64,000 nucleotides of DNA from Moniliophthora roreri (taxonomy: Eukaryota > Basidiomycota > Agaricomycetes > Agaricales > Marasmiaceae): positions 124,001-188,000 of the forward strand of contig LATX02000213.1 of the NCBI GenBank assembly GCA_001466705.2. Direction: 5' to 3'. The position numbers and the translations under genes are program-made. Positions within the stretch are counted from its first letter, which is position 1; each line of letters begins with the position of its first letter. The notes beneath the pieces were generated by a model. The model had not been told where the DNA came from, searched no databases, and was given only the letters and a program-made list of their open reading frames with translations. Shown here in pieces: positions 48,108-58,934 of this stretch.

Positions 48108-48358
48108 GAGAGACGTCGATTTGGGAAGGAGGAAAGAGGCATTTGAGCCCAAGAACGTGGCAAAGGGCTGCACCACGGCGTTCTGGGCGCTCATTGGGCG
48201 TTTCAAGAATTGAAAACTTGAGCACAAACAAAAAGGATAATGTTTGATTATACATAGTAACTAGATGCTATTCCTAGGCGAGAACGTATTCTACGTAGGG
48301 AAAATGCATAACGGGTGTTCCTGCCAAGAATTAGAAGATCCACAAAGACGCGTTTATG

Positions 48359-49150
48359 GTTCTACTCAGCGTGACGCCATCGAGGCACCAGCAAACGATT
48401 GAATAGGATTCCACATTAGTGCAACTATCCTTTACTCTCCAAACACTTCAGAGAAGGAACTGCACCGTAGCAACACAGATACTTCTACTCAGTGCGAGCC
48501 CCAAGGCACCAGCAAACATTGAGTAGAACCCATATCCGAAGAGAGCGTGCGCGAAAACTATCGGCTACTCGATGCATTTCGGGAGAGTTATGGGCTTCCA
48601 CTCAGCGCAGTGCAGGCTCGAGGTATCAGCCGGACAATTGAGTAGGATCCACATCCGAAGAGAGTCGGCACGATGAGTATCGGCTACTCGAGGCATTTCG
48701 GGAAAGGTACTGATGAAGACTCGGAGAGTCAACCCGCAGCGACAACCTTCTCTTCTACTCAGCGCGGCGCCTTTTAAGCACCAGCAAACATTTGAGCAGG
48801 ATCCACAATCCGGAGAGAGTGAGCACGACGAGAGCGGCTACTCGAAGCATTCCGGGAAGGAGTTGTGGGGTTGACAGGTTGTATCTAATAGTGTGAGCAA
48901 TGGTTTCTGGTACACTTAGTGAGTGCTTTGTTATCAACGAAGGAAAAGGTAGACCTACCAATGAATACCAGTTAGGGTACGACGCTCAAGCAGGAACAAA
49001 GTACTTGAGCGTTCAAGGTAGTGGCAAGGGCAGTAGTGGCTATCGACTTTCCACTGTGACTAGACTCCTCAAGTGCAGCGCCACAAGGGGCTGCTCAACA
49101 TTTGAGTGCAACCGCATCCTGAGGACAGCTTCTCCACCCTTGTGGGGCTG
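48359..49150. repeat. degenerate tandem repeats of about 110-150 bp
   Basis: Units begin near 48359, 48483, 48596, 48748 and, more diverged, 49063. Shared words are TTCTACTCAG, GGCACCAGCAAACATTGAGTAG, ATCCACATCCGAAGAGAG, TATCGGCTACTCGA and GCATTTCGGGA. Each unit carries an inverted pair CTACTCA...TGAGTAG. Read on the minus strand, the unit at 48748-48880 encodes a hydrophobic protein C-terminus; the others are decayed copies of the same stretch. Confidence 0.75.
48755..48961 (-). CDS. possible terminal exon of a membrane protein
   Basis: A minus-strand frame contains HTIRYNLSTPQLLPGMLRVA, a hydrophobic helix AALVVLTLSGLWILLKCLLV and a basic end (LKRRRAE stop). This is what a single-pass membrane anchor with a short cytosolic tail looks like. 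Possible upstream exons lie at 49396-49605 (HELMISRFTLQLHANQRG), but a joined frame was not obtained, so the gene may be broken. Its family is not recognised. Confidence 0.35.
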   Translation of the reverse strand: MVGLPFPSLITKHSLSVPETIAHTIRYNLSTPQLLPGMLRVAALVVLTLSGLWILLKCLLVLKRRRAE

Positions 49151-49159
49151 AATACCATT

Positions 49160-50257
49160 CAGGACTGTGGTCAGGACAGCGCAGTGTCATTACTAGCCCT
49201 AGTTGGTGTTCGTCCGATGCGGTAGGTATCTGATGGAGATGTTGGCGAACGATAATGTTCAATAACAACAGCCAACATACCGAGCATCTCTTTCGTCGAC
49301 CATAGGTAAAGTGTGGCGGGTATGTATCTAATGGCTTCAGCCGGGACCCACAGTGGAAGAGACGGTATGCGAGTATGCCTGGGAAGTTTCGAGTATCAGA
49401 ATGGGCCTTGACGGTAGCAGACAGGAAGGAATGACATACCTTCGGTGCCGCCACACAAGATGAAAAGAGCTCGAGGCTGGGTATACATACCACGTTGGTT
49501 GGCATGAAGCTGGAGTGTGAAACGAGATATCATGAGCTCATGCCATTGGGCCAGGCGAGTTGCGGTATGGTGAAGGTTTGGGATACGGAGTGGTTGGTCG
49601 AACAAGGGGCATTTTATACTTGTCTATGATTTGTACATGTTTCGCAAGTTTATCGGGTTTGTCCGCGTCTATGTAGGTATGATGGACCCAGGTGTCCGGT
49701 CGGCGATGAAGGAGATTTGCCGGGGGCTTCGCACGATTATCCTCACGCGTGCTCCCAGCAAGAGTACGGGAATGGAGATAGTCTGAGTTGGAAAGGTGTC
49801 AGGTGTCTGCCTTGTTATCAGACGAAAATGACTTACGATAGTATTATCGTTCTGTGCTGAAAATGATAGTAGATTCAGGGAAGCGCGTCCTGAAGTCGAG
49901 CAGATGCTCAGTTGGATTACTGACTAAGGATATATCCGTGTACGCTTATCCCAAAGATGCTGACAAGGCATTCAAAGCTGTGTGCAGCCGGCTCTAGGAG
50001 CCTGAGTTGGAATTGCGCCGAAAAAGTTTCTAGAGTATGAGGAACAGGACCCAAACCCATCCTTAGGACCGAGACAGTGCGGCGGCTACCCTTGAGAACT
50101 TCAGTTACGCTTTCTCTCATCGGCACTCAAAGACTTCATGTTTGTGAAACGGACAAAGTTTGAAGGATGCCAGATGGTGGGATGTAAATCTAAAGAAAAG
50201 TCTTCTTCAACATCTTACTCTTGACGAAGATGGTTTCTCCCGTACCGCGACAGTTCG
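49160..50257. other. spacer with unassigned minus-strand fragments
   Basis: Apart from the possible exon at 49396-49605, only short frames are present (e.g. 49917-50126 minus). No domain is recognised. Confidence 0.35.
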
Positions 50258-50921
50258 TTATAGCTTTGCGTGCTCTCCATATCTCGACCTTTCGCCCTCC
50301 ACCAGTATCTTTCTCAAACCAGCTCTCGTTCCTTCAGCCATTTCCGTGCTCTTCCTCCGTTCTCGATCCACAAAGACATGTGTGTAGCCTCCTACTGCTG
50401 ATGGATTGTCTTGACCGGCTTTGAATATCGCGACCTCGTATGTGACCGACGTCTTTCCCAGCTTTGTCACACGTAGTCCCAAGTCAAGTACTTCAGGGAA
50501 TGAAAAAGGTGCAAAGAACTGTTCCAGAAGCTATGTCGGTTATGGTTGCACTGAAAAGAGCTCGACGCACCTGGCACCAAGAAGAGATGACCAAACCTAT
50601 CAACGGAGACGTTCGTGGATTCTGACCGCAAGATTCAATGAGGTAAGTGTTGATTATAGAGTCGAAAAGATGGTAGTAGACAGAATTGTTAATGTGAGAG
50701 TACTGGTCGTTGTCGCTCCTTGGAACGGCAGGATTAGCATCTTTGGGTATTCGTAATAAGAGACCAGACCAACCATCTGGTCCTGTATGAGAGAAAATAT
50801 GCAAAATCGGCTTTTCGAAGGGTTTTGAGGTCTGTCTGAGAAGGAGACATGCAAGAATGATGGTAGCACTTGAATAATGGATACCCCTGGCATACCCTTT
50901 CTTTCCCTCGACCACCACCAT
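50258..50921 (-). CDS. hotdog-fold thioesterase (4HBT family)
   Basis: The core is MPRSDND-like: AVPRSDNDQYSHINNSVYYH followed by LFDSIINTYLIESCG, the 4-hydroxybenzoyl-CoA thioesterase signature with the DxxxHxN pattern. The intron with donor GTGCGT and acceptor AACAG joins ISSWCQ to FFAPFSFPEVLDLGLRV, after which TKLGKTSVTYEVAIFKAG and a tail to 50258 follow. Such enzymes hydrolyse acyl-CoA thioesters. The first ATG at 50921 opens a frame whose first 60 residues (e.g. HYSSATIILACLLL) look less conserved, so an extra intron or a later start is possible. Confidence 0.75.
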
Positions 50922-51077
50922 AAATCGGTGCGTCTATAATCATTTCATTGCCCTTTTCTCATTGTAGCGTCTAAGGGCATCATTATTTCCTGGACGAATG
51001 CCGATAGATGACATGCCCAGAGAGAGGGAAGCATTAACTACCCCTTCGTTCTCTGGAGGCGCCTGACCGAGGAGAAT

Positions 51078-51655
51078 GTGATACTCCGCCATCTTTCATC
51101 ACTGCAAATTCGCAGTCAGAATGGCAAATATCAGAACACTTGGAAAGAATGGAACGAGACGCTGATTGCAGACTTTATGCGCCAATCGGCTTGCGCACTC
51201 ACTTCACTTACGGTGAACTGGATCCCCATTTCTGACGACCAAACGATACGCCTCCTACTGATACCAATACTAGAATATCTTCATTTGGAGGAATGCCGCT
51301 ACATACCCGCTCGACTCTACGAATCAGATCGTTACTTCGGCGCTGCTCAAAAAGCTAGTTATACACCACCGGAGCACCTCCCTTCCCCAAGCTCACTAAA
51401 CTCCGATCTGTTGTTCGCGATGATTTGGATCAAGCGGCATTCGTGGAAGCCCTGCTGTCCAGATGGATTCCAGACCCAAAGGGAACTAATTGCATCAAGG
51501 CGTTGGGTATCCATTATCATCTTCATCGACAAACGAGAAGAGCCTGTGAAGGCGTACTGAGACGGATGGGAGGTGTTAATCAAGGAAATGCGAATGGTGA
51601 AAGAAAGAGTATCTCTGAAACGATAACAACGTGGAGCCGTTGCAGGCGTTGTTAT
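51078..51655 (+). pseudogene. 5'-truncated F-box/LRR gene remnant
   Basis: The frame 51078-51560 matches the second half of the 41.7-kb F-box protein: LSSLQIRSQNGKYQNTWKEW, FMRQSACALTSLTVNWIPIS, DDQTIRLLLIPILEYLHLEE. The C-terminal part (AAFVEALLSRWIPDPKGTN) is in another frame from 51425, so there is a frameshift, and no F-box or coiled segment precedes it. Confidence 0.75.
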
Positions 51656-52214
51656 AAAGCAGATAGTTTTCGCAATCGAGACGATTTCTATCAGGATACG
51701 CATGTATCTACCAATCTATCAGTCTTCCTGTTTACCCTCATACAGTACGCTGGCCGTTCTCTTTGTTGACATCCCAACCACCGGCTATCATCACCGACGT
51801 CGTACTAGAGTTGTTCCCTTCAACTTCCACGTACCCCGACGAATTCAAAATAATGCTTACCTTCTCGGTATATCTTGTGGCTGCCGCCTTACCCATTGGG
51901 ATATAGGGCACGGCCACGCTGGCCTAGACTATAATCCGATCGCAACACCATGATCGACCTGGATTCAAGTAGTCTTGAGATCGATTGGGATGTTGATCAT
52001 AAGGAACAGTAATCAGAATACGTGAACCGCGTCTATACACCTCAGATTGAATAGTTGATTGATTCCACTCATCTCAGTCGCCAGCCCCAAAGAACCAATG
52101 ATACAAATACATTGATCGTTACTCTTTCAATCGATACAAGTCAAGATTATACGTGCGATATTTACACTAGGATGATCAGCTCATGTCGTCGTCAATGGGT
52201 AAATTCCAGCTCGT
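51656..52214. other. spacer
   Basis: Short overlapping frames only; nothing recognised. It holds the 3' flank of the minus-strand secreted-protein gene. Confidence 0.45.
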
Positions 52215-52990
52215 TTAGAGCAAACCACGGAATTTCCTGGCTGCGTCGTCGTTGGGCTGGGCATCACCGAAACCGCAACCTCCATCACGTTCCTGCGCGA
52301 TGACAGGTCCGGCACACTTGCCAGTATTGAAGCCACAGCATCCGGATGCACATTCTCCGTCGTTGGCACAAGGTCCAGTTATGAACTGAGTGCCAGGAGG
52401 CTTACCGCTTCCGGTGTTGGTGGTACCTCCGTTGTTGGCGCTTCCGTTGTTGCCGTTAGCACCTCCGTTGGTGGTACCGTTGTTGGCTCCACCATTGTTG
52501 GTGCTTCCGTTGTTGCTGTTAGTACCTCCGTTGGTGGTACCGTTGTTGGCTCCACATTTGTTGCTGTTAGTATCTCCGTTGGTGGTACCGTTGTTGGCTC
52601 CACCATTATTCACGCCCCCCTCATTGACAGTACCATTGTTCGCGCCTCCATTGTTGGAGGGAGTTGCAGGGGATTGGCCACGAAAAACCCTTGCGGCGTT
52701 GTCGTTGGGCTGAGGATCACCGAAACCACAGCCTCCGTCACGTTCTTGTGCTACAATGGGCCCCGCACATTTACCAGTGTTGAAACCACAACAAGCGGAG
52801 GCGCAGTCAGCGTCACTCTGGCAAGGTCCGGTGATGAATTGAGTGCCGGGGGATGCACGAGGAACGTAGGTTGCAATGGCAACTACATAGGATACCAAAC
52901 GCAGGTTAGGCTTTTTCAATGGGGGATGATGCGCGAATACATACGGTTGGCAAATAGGAGAGCAAATACGACAGTGAACTTGGCCATCAT
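52215..52990 (-). CDS. secreted Cys-rich protein, two six-Cys modules (BAS2-like)
   Basis: Two exons. The first encodes MMAKFTVVFALLFAN, a signal peptide continued after the intron by AIATYVPRASPG. The mature protein has two near-identical modules: GTQFITGPCQSDADCASACC with GFNTGKCAGPIVAQERDGGC, and a second starting GTQFITGPCANDGECASGCC. Each module has six Cys and ends GFGDxQPNDxAAR. They are joined by a long Asn/Gly/Thr linker built from a DNA minisatellite. Similar modules are annotated in fungi as biotrophy-associated secreted protein 2; that name is from memory. The role is unknown, possibly a wall- or host-facing protein. It is head-to-head with the paralogue at 53805. Confidence 0.85.
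52415..52650 (-). repeat. minisatellite encoding the Asn-Gly-Thr linker
   Basis: Repeated words such as CCGTTGGTGGTACCGTTGTT and GGCTCCACCATTGTTGG recur in units of about 27-36 bp. On the minus strand they encode ANNGTTNGG-type repeats that vary in number, between the two Cys modules of the secreted protein. No such repeat is present in the paralogue. Confidence 0.75.
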
Positions 52991-53053
52991 TGTTGCAATC
53001 AAGTGAGCGTGTGGTCGTTTGTTGAAAAAAAAAAAAAGATGATGATCAAGTGG

Positions 53054-53717
53054 AAGGCGCAGCCTTGGAAGAGAAGATTGCAATGAGAGAGAGAGAGACG
53101 TTGGACGATACAATCGTTTTTTTTGGGGAAAAAGGTGTTGTGTTCGCGAGTCTTTATATACTGTATGCCTTGGTGGAGCATCTGCCGTTGGAGCGGCGAG
53201 CCCCCTTTCACATCCATTGTTCCCAAGCCACCTTGGATGCTGATGCTCAAAGGGGTTGGGCGGGGACGGAGGCGATGTTGAACCCTATTGTGCATGCGAT
53301 GCGGTTACGGCATCATTCATTGTACCTCGATTTGGTTGTCTCTGCGGTGTACAAACTTCCCACGCTCACCCCCGGAGTTTGTTTCCATCCAACAAACGAA
53401 TATTTCAAAGTGATTTCGTCGACAATTCGCCTACTCACAGTATGACTGCATAGGATCGATGAAAGATCGTGTCGAAACTCTGCATCGCTACCGTGACACA
53501 ATCATGCGCTGGCCTTCCCCTTTCCCCGATGAGGGTCGATTGAGGGAGGTCGATCCCAAATTAGGCTTTTTTTGTTGCCTGGGCCTTGACAGCCGTGCCA
53601 CGAGATCCGAACTAGAAACTGCTATAAAGGTTGAAGAGACAATCGATTTTCTCCCACAGCGATTGTATCGTTTCTCCTTCTTTCTCTCAACTCACCCTCT
53701 CTCCAAGGCTGCGCCTT
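53054..53717. promoter_or_regulatory. mirrored bidirectional promoter (inverted repeats)
   Basis: Two perfect inverted pairs sit in mirror order between the divergent starts. AAGGCGCAGCCTTGGA (53054-53069) matches TCCAAGGCTGCGCCTT (53702-53717), and CGATACAATCG (53106-53116) matches CGATTGTATCG (53660-53670). Purine- or pyrimidine-rich tracts ((GA)n on the left, (CT)n and T9 on the right) are mirrored as well. The central 500 bp is not obviously palindromic. Confidence 0.8.
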
Positions 53718-53804
53718 TGTGTTTTTTTTTCTGATCTCTCCACTCCATTCTTTCAACACTTGACTACTCCATCGCTTATCCACACACACATTTTCTCTCT
53801 CAAC

Positions 53805-54658
53805 ATGTTGGCCAAATTCACCGTTCTTCTTGCTCTCCTTTCTGTTAACTGTATGCTTTTTCCCTCATCTAACCCAGATTGATCATCAGAGCTAACCTCC
53901 CATTCATCTTAGTTGCTGCTGCTACTTACGTTCCTCGGCAAGCTCCCGGTACTCAGTTTATCACCGGTCCCTGCCAGAGCGATGCCGATTGTGCTTCGGG
54001 CTGCTGTGGTTTCAACACCGGCAAGTGTGCTGGTGCTATCGTAGCTCAAGAACGTGACGGAGGCTGTGGTTTCGGTGATCCTCAGCCCAATGACAATGCC
54101 GCCAGAGTCCTCCGAGGACAAGCACCTGCTTCCCCCGCTAACCCCGCCACTCCCCCTGCCACTAACAACGGTGCCGGCGGTGCTGCTGCTGGAAGCGGTA
54201 AGCCTGCTGGCACTCAATTCATCACTGGCCCTTGCGCCAACGACGGCGAATGTGCCTCTGGATGCTGTAGCTTCAATACCGGCAAATGCGCTGGTGCGAT
54301 CGTTGCACAGGAACGTGACGGTGGTTGCGGTTTCGGTGATGCTCAACCCAACGACAATGCTGCCAGAGTTCTCCGGGGAGAGGCTCCCGCCAACCCTACC
54401 ACTCCTACCACTCCTGCCACTCCCCCTGCCACTAACAACGGTGCCGGTGGTGCTGCTGCTGGAAGCGGTAAGCCTGCGGGCACTCAATTCATCACTGGCC
54501 CTTGCGCCAACGACGGCGAATGTGCCTCTGGATGCTGTGGCTTCAATACCGGCAAATGCGCTGGTGCGATCGTTGCACAGGAACGTGACGGTGGTTGCGG
54601 TTTCGGTGATGCTCAACCCAACGACAATGCTGCTAGGAAGCTCCGTGGACAGGCTTAA
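53805..54658 (+). CDS. secreted Cys-rich protein, three six-Cys modules (BAS2-like)
   Basis: Exon 1 encodes a signal peptide (MLAKFTVLLALLSVN), joined over an intron ending TCTTAG to AAATYVPRQAPG. Three modules follow, each of the form CxxDxxCASGCC...GKCAG...GGCGFGD with six Cys, then QPNDNAAR. The second has CCSFNTG instead of CCGFNTG. Linkers are Pro/Ala/Asn-rich (PATPPATNNGAGGAAAGSGK), unlike the Asn-Gly-Thr linker of the divergent paralogue. The second and third modules are nearly identical at the DNA level, pointing to a recent internal duplication or gene conversion. It is convergent with HOS2. Confidence 0.88.
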
Positions 54659-54932
54659 ACAACTTGGATTGACGGTGTTACGATCAACAGTGGTTCATGC
54701 GATATCTATTATACATAATTTATCTACTCATGTATAGGCCGTGGCCAAGTGGTAGTACGTACTACTGCATGTAGGATACGATCAGAAGAAAATGGAAAGA
54801 AGGTCTCGATGACCATCCAAACACAATCTCTTGCATGATTTTCTGACTTTGAAGCACGCTGTCTGTCAATAAGATTCTCAATTAGACCAAATCCGACCAA
54901 ATGTTCCTAGAATGCATGTTGGATGCTATGTA

Positions 54933-56961
54933 CTAATTCTGGCGACGACTATTGAACGATGGATCAATAGGTATACGACGTGGTCTTTCATCTAGGGGAA
55001 GCATATCCTCGTCCCGATTCGGGTCGTCCATTTGTATGTCAACGGGATGCCTTGGAATGTCTGTGTTGTACAAATCTCAGTTCACACGCTTGCGCATTTT
55101 AGAGGGCTGTACGTACCAGTAAGCTGGACACTCGGGGGGCCACCGAGATTCCTGAGATTTGTCAGGACAATTCTTTTGATGCTGTCCAAGTATCCTGGAG
55201 TATTCATATCATCGGCATTAGAAGGCTTCACATCCAGTTGATAGTCTGGCCCAAAGTACTCGTAATAATCGATGGGAGTCGGGATTTCTGCATTGCCGGT
55301 CAGCTTCTTTTTTTTTTTTTCCAGTATAACGATCAATGAAGATATCTACCAGGTTGGAGCTCGACGCCCGCGGCGATGCCGGTCTCGTAGGCCCAAGTAC
55401 GACTGACGTTGCGGATTGTATAGCCTCCCCCGCCTAGTATCAGCAAAGGCTTGTTAAAGGACCTAACAAATTTGACGCAATTTGCGTGTCCTTTGTCGGT
55501 CGTTAGAGGTGCCGGCAAAATATTGAATCTATGAAATATTACCTCGCATGGAAAGGTTCAGACTTCCAAGCTTGTCACCAGAGAGAGAGTCGGCGCCACA
55601 TTGTAAAACGATAGCGTCTGGGCTGTAGCATGCCATTACTTCATTAATGACCTGAAAGTCGGGTCAGAATGAGCGTCGAAACAGCCTGCAGATTAAGCAC
55701 TGACCGGTTCAAATACAGACTTGTAACTTTCATCCGTTATACCATCTCGGAGGGGGAAATTCAGCGAGTAATTTTTTCCTTTCCCAAAACCGGTGTCCTA
55801 TGGACTGTCACCAAGAAGTCAAGAAAAAAAATTCGGCACTAGCGCACCCTCACTTCTCCAGTCCCAGGAAAGAATTCTCCAAATTTATGGAAGCTGACTG
55901 TCATCACCCGATCGGTCGTGTAAAAGGCCTCTTCGACGCCATCACCATGGTGAACGTCAATGTCGATGTAGAGGACTCTTTGGTGGTATCTGCAATGAGA
56001 ACATAGATTACCAGGCAAATGGAATATCAAGGACGAAGATGATTTTACCGAAGGAGCTCCAGTATCCCAAGGACGATATCTGGGATGAAACGACTTAGGA
56101 ATAATAGTGCTGGAGGTGTCGATCAAAGCTCACCATTGATATAGCAAAAACCATTGGCTTCGCTCTTTTTCGCATGGTGCAATCCTCCAGCCCAGTTAAT
56201 AGCTCCAGATCCAACTATCAAGTCCAAATTATTCTCAGTAGAAAATACTGGCTTACCTATATCACATTTATTTCGGCTGAGACGCGCTGCGCCCTCTGAA
56301 ACGATATCATCAGTCTGAATCCTGTATCCTCGTTGGCAGTGAAGTGGATACTACCCATTGACCCTCCTGAAGATATTGCACAGTAATCAAACAGTCCGTC
56401 GAATACGGGACAATCATCCCCGACATTGTCTGAATACCCTACTTGAGACCCTGGATCAGATGATCACGGCGAAGGAGACTCACACATATATTGCTCCTTC
56501 ATAAATGAATTTACGGTACTCGGTGTGACCCGGTTAAGAAATTCCACGTAGGCATCGGAATGGAATTGTGTCATTTCTCTCTTCGTGGCTGGCTTCGCTC
56601 GCTGTTGAAAGAGCATTTTCACTAGGTGTCGCACGATGATTGGGAGATCTGACGCACGAATATTTCCATTTTCTGGTACAGCTTGTAGCCCAGAACGAGA
56701 GAATGACACATGGCAATACGCATGGGTTTCATGCTGGAAAAAAAAATTCTGTTGTACAAGAGGAAACAAAACTAGGTTATTGCAGCTTACGCATGCCCAG
56801 GTCCATAGTGAAAACCTTTGACATCAGGGTCGTAGAAATAACACTAATGATACGATTTTTGTTAGCGAGACTGAGTAGCAAAAAAAATCTCGATTACGAG
56901 TAGCGAGACTCACCACTTTTTTCTTGTGATGTTCACCTTCTAATGGTGTGCTGTATGTCAT
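54933..56961 (-). CDS. HOS2: class I histone deacetylase, HOS2-type
   Basis: Exons joined in frame begin [20 protein letters not shown], then [20 protein letters not shown] and [20 protein letters not shown]. Active-site features: [20 protein letters not shown] with the His pair, zinc ligands in [43 protein letters not shown] with the second Asp, and the catalytic Tyr in [17 protein letters not shown]. The YRAKPAT-type start of the second segment is characteristic of HOS2/HDAC3-like enzymes. It removes acetyl groups from histones within the SET3-type complex. The C-terminus is PSVQLT followed by [20 protein letters not shown] and FNSRRQN. No damage seen. Confidence 0.93.
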
Positions 56962-57481
56962 TGTGATGATAAGGCAAGAGATTACTAGGATAGTATCCAG
57001 CTGAGAGTTGCCTGCCAAACGCGGCGATAGGCCGATCAGGAATGCCACACAAAACGAAGCAAATTATGAATACGAAGCGTAAAAAAAAAGAAGGCGGACC
57101 TTTCTGCGTCTCCTTTGAAAATATGTAGGCCTAGAATTCGGCTACACAGACTGGGAGAGTAACGATGGGGTGTTGCGATCGTGAGAATTCCTCCATTGAG
57201 TGTTCAATCTCAAGCGGGCGCTCTCATGGTCCGTGCGCATTCCTCAAGGATCAACGAGAGCTCGTAGCTCACAAACTAGTACTTAAGGTAATGTAAATAT
57301 CTAATACTTTTCCGCCGGGATTTACAATCACACCTGTGCAACTTTATTGGAATTAATGATACACCAACTAAGTACAGGTTGAGAATGTACTCATTTCATG
57401 AATGCGGACCCGTGGACAGCACTTCGAGTTAAACCGCTCCAGAACTGCCGTGCATATGATCGCTTTGGAACTCACTTTGAT
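56962..57481. other. intergenic region
   Basis: Contains the promoter of HOS2 and the 3' flank of the broken F-box gene. No gene is seen. Confidence 0.5.
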
Positions 57482-58934
57482 TCAAGCGAGTCCGTCTTTC
57501 GGTGGTGGAGTAAAGAGACCCGTCAGATATGAGTGGTCATCATCAAGTAGTTTCTGGGTATATGCAATCTCCACGTCCATGCCAGCATCCCGAAACTCTT
57601 GTAGGGACCATAGAACATCAACCGGGCCATCTTTCCCCATGAGGGTGACTGAAACAGATCGGAGGCAGCATCTTCCGGGTCTGGTAGCCATCGGGAAGTG
57701 AGGGGAATCCTTGCTGTGTGTCGCTAGTGTAATCTGGGCAAGGTGGGATAAGTATCGAGTGGAAGAACGGCCTGTCTTGGTTCGCGGACAGGACACGGGT
57801 GAAAGAGGGATCAAGATCTGTTTATACCGTTCCTTGTTTCGCTGGGTATTCGTGAAGAGACAGTATCTTCAGATCTTAATTCGCCTGAAATGGGTACGGT
57901 CTCGAGATGTAGCGAGGTGATGATGGAGGATGATCATAGAGAAGAGGCTGTAAAGGACGCGTTATCCCACTCCTCTCAGGCCGGCTTGTCAAATAAGGAG
58001 ACGTCAGAAATTTTGACTGAGTTCAATTGGGGAAACATCGAATGATCGAGAATACCAGACGGCTGACATCTTTACCGAGGACAAGTCCGTCGTGATCTTC
58101 GACTGTGAACGGGCCCGATCGACAATTGTTCGCTAGTTCCAACCTTTCTTGAGAACATGGGTCCATAGCCAGTTCTGGAGGCAATGACGCCCGAATATGA
58201 TGACACGGAAAGATCAGGTTGTCCTGGCGAGGACTCCTGGCTGAAGTGTAAGGGATGTGAGAGAGGGGGGACAGTCGAACACTCCAGATGCGTATAATCG
58301 TTCACATCTTCGGGTGGTTGAGAACGGGAAGGGCCCACGAATGGGACGGAAAATGTGGTGGTCGAACTGGAAGTCCAGCGGGGATCCCTTCGAACGGCCT
58401 AGGAAGCGCCTTTTTTCTCCAGTCAAGCCACTGTTATCGAAATTTATACGTATGGCTAGCTAGTCTTACTGTCGATAGCGTAATCTCCCTCCAACGACTA
58501 CAAGTCGTCGACAGCGCTATGACCTGTGGAGGGACAACCGGAGATACTTCATGTCCTGTGAGCGCATATCCTGCTCGGGATGTGCGCGTTCGCAGCATGA
58601 TTCCAAAATTCTTGCGAGGATCTCGGCCAACAGTTTATACAGATATCATGGACCTGTACATCGACATCTTTCTCTTCAGTCCATTCTGCTTGTTCTCCAA
58701 TGAAGTAGGGCGGCCTTCAGATGATTCATTATTCCTCATAGTTTTCTCCGTGGCAAGGAGCTTACCAACGGTTTGTCTGTTGGAAGACATGAGCTGACCA
58801 TTCCGAAATTTGTCAACGGTTGTTGACATCCATCGAGACTCGAACCTAAAGGCTGCGTTTGAGCTTAGCCTGGTTAACCTGCAGCTGGTTTTTATAGGAT
58901 GTTTGAGCGTGGTTTCGTACGACCACAGCCGCAA
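57482..58934 (-). pseudogene. F-box/LRR gene decayed by many frameshifts
   Basis: Minus-strand fragments in the family order: the helix TSLENKQNGLKRKMSMYRSM near 58700; LLAEILARILESCCERAHPE in another frame; FRPIRGPFPFSTTRRCERLY and PPSLTSLTLQPGVLART near 58214-58400; and the family C-terminus CLRSVSVTLMGKDGPVDVLW, then FRDAGMDVEIAYT, near 57590-57700. The C-terminal piece closely matches the broken 30.8-kb gene (SIRLMGKEGPDIVLYSL). No single frame exceeds about 110 codons. Confidence 0.75.

Noticed and set aside
48359..49150. CRISPR-like array
   Set aside because: Units are diverged, lack unique spacers and are adjacent to one another; the genome is eukaryotic.
52390..52713. Plus-strand frame with a long Leu/Pro/Val repeat
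   Set aside because: It is the antisense shadow of the minisatellite linker in the minus-strand secreted-protein gene.
53909..54737. Long frames overlapping the plus-strand secreted gene (235 aa minus, 227 aa plus)
   Set aside because: Both are shadows of the repeated Cys-module coding region, which has signal peptide and intron support in the other frame.
54738..54790. Sequence resembling a tRNA A-box (GTGGCCAAGTGGTAGTA)
   Set aside because: There is no B-box (GGTTCGAnTCC) or acceptor-stem pairing in the following 70 bp.
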